Shown here piece by piece: positions 60,191 to 64,000 of a stretch of DNA of 64,000 bases. Under the pieces are notes generated by a model. It did not search any database, had not been told where the DNA came from, and was given only the letters and a program-made list of their open reading frames with translations. Each line of letters starts with the position of its first letter. Within the stretch, counting starts at the first letter, position 1. The DNA is taken from contig CAYZGO010000008.1 in NCBI GenBank assembly GCA_964478075.1, positions 53,428 through 117,427 on the forward strand, written 5' to 3'. This DNA comes from DAOUEX01 sp034430235 (GTDB lineage Bacteria > Chloroflexota > Anaerolineae > UBA2200). The position numbers were made by a program, and so were the translations under genes.

Positions 60191-62419
60191 CTACTGTTGT
60201 CTGGCAACGAGCTTCAGTCCGGCAAAGCTGGCCAACAGGCGCTTTATGCCCGCCTTGCCTGCAAAGGCGACAATCACTTCCTCGTCGCCCCCGCGCATCT
60301 GGCTGCTGACTACTACGCCCTTACCGAATTGCGTGTGCCGAACGTGATCGCCAGGAGCGAAAGAACCAGACTCGGGTGTGCGCCTTATGAGTGACGCCGC
60401 TTTTGACGCGGCTTTCTGCCTGGCTGCAGCCTTGATCTCACTCCCTTTGATCAGGTGACTGGGAATGTCACGCAGGAAACGAGAAGGCTCGCTGATCTGC
60501 TGGGCGCCGAACCGCGTACGGCGGAAGGTATGGATCATGTACAGGCGGTGCTTGGCCCGTGTCATGCCGACGTAGCACAGACGGCGTTCTTCCTCCATCT
60601 CATCTGGTTCTTCCATCGAGCGGCTGTGCGGCAGTATGCCCTCCTCCAGCCCAATGATGAAGACAGTGTCGAACTCAAGCCCCTTGGCCGTGTGCAGAGT
60701 GAGCAGCGTCGCTGCGTCTGTCTCTTCTCTCAGATTGTCTACGTCAGAAACGAGCGCCACGTCTTCGAGGAAGGTAGTCAAGGCTGTATCTGGCGGCATA
60801 CTGGCATAGTCCTGGGCGACAGTGCGCAACTCCTGGATGTTTTCCCAACGTTCTTCACCTTGCTCAGTGCCATCTTTGACGTACTCAGTGTACCCGGAAT
60901 CAGCCAGAAGCTTGTCCAGGAGCTCAAGCACGGTGCTGTGTCCACGGGCCGCCATCAGGCTATCTAGCAAATTCAGGAGAGATAGCAAGGCTCTCGAGCT
61001 TCGAGCGTCGAAAGGCAGTATGGGATGGGAATTGGTGGCCTCTTCGCTGTCCGATCCTTGTGCGGCACTTGCCTTCTTCCTCGTAGACTCTCCTAGTAAC
61101 TGCAGTGCGGTATATGAAGGGACACTATGCGCTTCAGCCCACTGTTCCAGGGTCTCTCTTGTTCTCTTGCCGATCCCACGAGGTGGGACGTTCATGATGC
61201 GCTTCAGGCTTACATCGTCGTATGGGTTGTGGACCAAGCGCAAGTAGGCCATCACATCTTTGATCTCGCGGCGCTCATAAAAGCGCGTGGCGCCCACAAG
61301 CCTGTAAGGCAATCCATGGCGGACAAAACCGTCTTCGAGCACGCGGGACTGGGCGTTTGTGCGATACATCACGGCGCAGTCACGCAGGCGACAGAGTCCC
61401 TGCGCCACAAGCCTCTTAATTTCGCTGATGACATAATCAGCCTCTTCTTGTTCGTCATAGGCCTCGAAAACTGTGATGGGCAACCCTGGCTCGTTCTTGG
61501 TCCATAGTCTCTTTTCGGTACGCAATGTGTTCAGCGAGATGACGTGCCTTGCTGCCTCGAGGATGTTCTGCATTGAACGATAATTCTGCTCCAGCAGTGT
61601 GACCTGGGCCTCCGGATAGTCCTCGCGAAATCGGAGTATGTTGCGAAAGTCGGCCCCTCTCCACCCATAAATGCTTTGATCCTCATCGCCTACGACAAAG
61701 AGGTTCTTCCGCTCAGCGGTCAGCAGTTTCACAAGCTGATATTGGGCACTATCAGTATCCTGAAATTCGTCCACGAGGATGTAAACGTAACGCTGCTGAT
61801 ACTTTCGTAATACGTCACTGCGTTCACGGAACAGGCGCACCGTCAGCATCAACAGGTCGTCAAAATCCAAGGCGCTATTTGCCCTGAGCAACTCTTGATA
61901 GCGGCCATATACTCGTCCAGCCACCTCATGCCAGTAAGTGGGGGGACTGTACTCGTCGGACGTGAGCAGAGCGCGCTTGGCCTTTGAAATGGCAGCTTGA
62001 ATAGCGGCGGGGCGGTACATCTTCTCGTCCAGGTTGAGTTCCCGTAAAGCTTGCCTGACGAGGCTGAGTTGGTCGCTCCTGTCATATATGACGAAATTGG
62101 GCGACAGATCTATTGTCCGTGCCTCACGGCGTAGAACGCGCGCACAGATGGCATGGAACGTGCCGATTGTCAGTCGCTTCAGTTGTCGCTGTCCTATCAG
62201 CCTGTCTAGTCGGCTTCGCATCTCCCGTGCAGCTTTGTTGGTGAAGGTGACCGCCATGAGGTTGTACGGATCTATATGGCATTCCCTTACCAAGTATGCG
62301 ACGCGATAGGTGAGAACGCGGGTCTTGCCTGAACCAGGGCCAGCCAGGATCAAGACCGGGCCATCCGAAGCCTGTACCGCCTTGCGCTGCGCGGGATTCA
62401 ATTCGCTCAGCAGATCCAT
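60191..62419 (-). CDS. pcrA: ATP-dependent DNA helicase PcrA/UvrD
   Basis: This superfamily 1A helicase of 742 residues unwinds DNA 3' to 5' in excision repair and replication restart. It has the Q motif LNPAQRKAV, Walker A AGPGSGKTR, Walker B VDEFQDTDSAQYQ, GDEDQSIYGWRGAD, and motif VI VGMTRAKHRLYMIH. A C-terminal Tudor-like tail (GDHVRHTQFGKGVVVS) binds RNA polymerase in PcrA. The ATG at 62419 has GGAGTG upstream; an ATG at 62446 lies 5 bases after a -10 box and would be leaderless. The gene stands alone. Confidence 0.96.
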   Translation of the reverse strand: MDLLSELNPAQRKAVQASDGPVLILAGPGSGKTRVLTYRVAYLVRECHIDPYNLMAVTFTNKAAREMRSRLDRLIGQRQLKRLTIGTFHAICARVLRREARTIDLSPNFVIYDRSDQLSLVRQALRELNLDEKMYRPAAIQAAISKAKRALLTSDEYSPPTYWHEVAGRVYGRYQELLRANSALDFDDLLMLTVRLFRERSDVLRKYQQRYVYILVDEFQDTDSAQYQLVKLLTAERKNLFVVGDEDQSIYGWRGADFRNILRFREDYPEAQVTLLEQNYRSMQNILEAARHVISLNTLRTEKRLWTKNEPGLPITVFEAYDEQEEADYVISEIKRLVAQGLCRLRDCAVMYRTNAQSRVLEDGFVRHGLPYRLVGATRFYERREIKDVMAYLRLVHNPYDDVSLKRIMNVPPRGIGKRTRETLEQWAEAHSVPSYTALQLLGESTRKKASAAQGSDSEEATNSHPILPFDARSSRALLSLLNLLDSLMAARGHSTVLELLDKLLADSGYTEYVKDGTEQGEERWENIQELRTVAQDYASMPPDTALTTFLEDVALVSDVDNLREETDAATLLTLHTAKGLEFDTVFIIGLEEGILPHSRSMEEPDEMEEERRLCYVGMTRAKHRLYMIHTFRRTRFGAQQISEPSRFLRDIPSHLIKGSEIKAAARQKAASKAASLIRRTPESGSFAPGDHVRHTQFGKGVVVSSQMRGGDEEVIVAFAGKAGIKRLLASFAGLKLVARQQ

Positions 62420-62451
62420 AGACACTCCATGCCGGGGCAAATGCATGGGCT

Positions 62452-62481
62452 ATTCTAGCATTGTTTGTGCTTTTTGGCCAA
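62452..62481 (-). promoter_or_regulatory. pcrA promoter
   Basis: On the minus strand TTGGCC (62476-62481), an 18-bp spacer and TAGAAT (62452-62457). Confidence 0.5.
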
Positions 62482-62844
62482 TTGTACTAGAATGAGAGTG
62501 TTGAAAACACAGCAGTTATTCTGAAGCAAATGCTGCATCCATCTCGCTTGATCACAGAATACTAGCAGGGGAGGGTTGCATGCAATGGTTACATGGCCCT
62601 CTCCGTCTCATTGTCTCGGCGCGCTGTGCTGCACAGCATTGGGTAGGACGGAACGCTAAGTGGTGCCTTGGCGCGCCTGCTAGGCTGTGACAGGTGCATA
62701 ATCCATTAGATGCCCCACGGAGGTTGGCAAGCAGCTTGGCAGCCTGGATCCAATTGCGTAGACCATCCAGCCTTAGCTCTAATCAGGAGCGCGGCTTCGG
62801 AAACGTATAGGCGACGTTTAACCTCGCATACAACAGGATGATAG
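62482..62844. other. Intergenic gap with no gene seen
   Basis: The region between the pcrA promoter and the divergent membrane glycosyltransferase gene. No convincing open frame, terminator or RNA gene was found; the ribosome binding site for the next gene (AGGA near 62834) is at its end. Confidence 0.5.

Positions 62845-64000
<1,156 letters not shown>

Overview
The window looks like chromosomal DNA of an uncultured Chloroflexota bacterium, most likely from the Anaerolineae. This is inferred from gene content, not from a marker-gene comparison. The clues are secreted proteins with long Thr/Pro linkers and DNRLRE modules, a C-terminal YLPILIK tail, a STAND-TPR-BTAD regulator, DUF5317 and DUF2085 membrane proteins, an NHLP-clan peptide, many short palindromic repeats, and conventional TTGACA/TATAAT promoters. 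A run of 10 N at 58582-58591 and a 49-base G homopolymer at the right end show a draft assembly.

Layout. 1-2.7 kb (minus strand): a partial amidinotransferase-superfamily gene, maf, and an unrecognised gene carrying an in-frame tandem repeat. 2.7-10.2 kb (plus): a rifampin-phosphotransferase-like protein, the tsaE-tsaB-rimI tRNA/ribosome modification operon, a polyprenyl glycosylphosphotransferase and a GT4 glycosyltransferase. 10.5-20.5 kb (plus): a CIRCE-controlled heat-shock locus hrcA-grpE-dnaK, then dnaJ-prmA-rsmE and a DnaQ-DinG helicase. 20.5-25.6 kb (minus): a compact set of a BTAD/STAND regulator, a 47-residue exported-peptide candidate, a DUF5317 membrane protein, an NHLP-clan peptide and a receiver protein whose phosphoacceptor Asp is Asn. 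The promoter of the small operon carries three direct repeats immediately upstream of its -10 box. 25.6-38 kb: DUF2085 protein, fused molybdenum hydroxylase, hydantoinase remnant, dnaN, GH1 glucosidase, asnS, and a 1349-residue YfhO-flippase fusion. 38-46.6 kb (plus): a DeoR regulator with a three-part ascorbate-type PTS, three SIS proteins, nagA, an amidohydrolase and yjbQ, which reads as a locus for uptake and breakdown of an amino sugar or related phosphosugar. 46.7-48.5 kb (minus): a TIM-barrel protein and a chimeric creatininase/phosphotriesterase pseudogene. 48.7-60 kb: a second sugar transferase and a group of large secreted surface proteins (GH-like, DNRLRE, CBM9, esterase) plus a frameshifted methyltransferase. 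60-64 kb: pcrA/uvrD and a truncated GT39-type membrane glycosyltransferase.

The best candidate for an undescribed system is the 20.5-25.6 kb block. It has the parts of a peptide-based signalling or RiPP-like circuit (regulator, tiny exported peptide, membrane protein, NHLP leader-like protein, phospho-dead receiver) but no recognisable modification enzyme. The second theme is a set of palindromic tandem repeats, two arrays of which share a 19-bp core. One array lies between genes and the other has expanded in frame inside a coding sequence.
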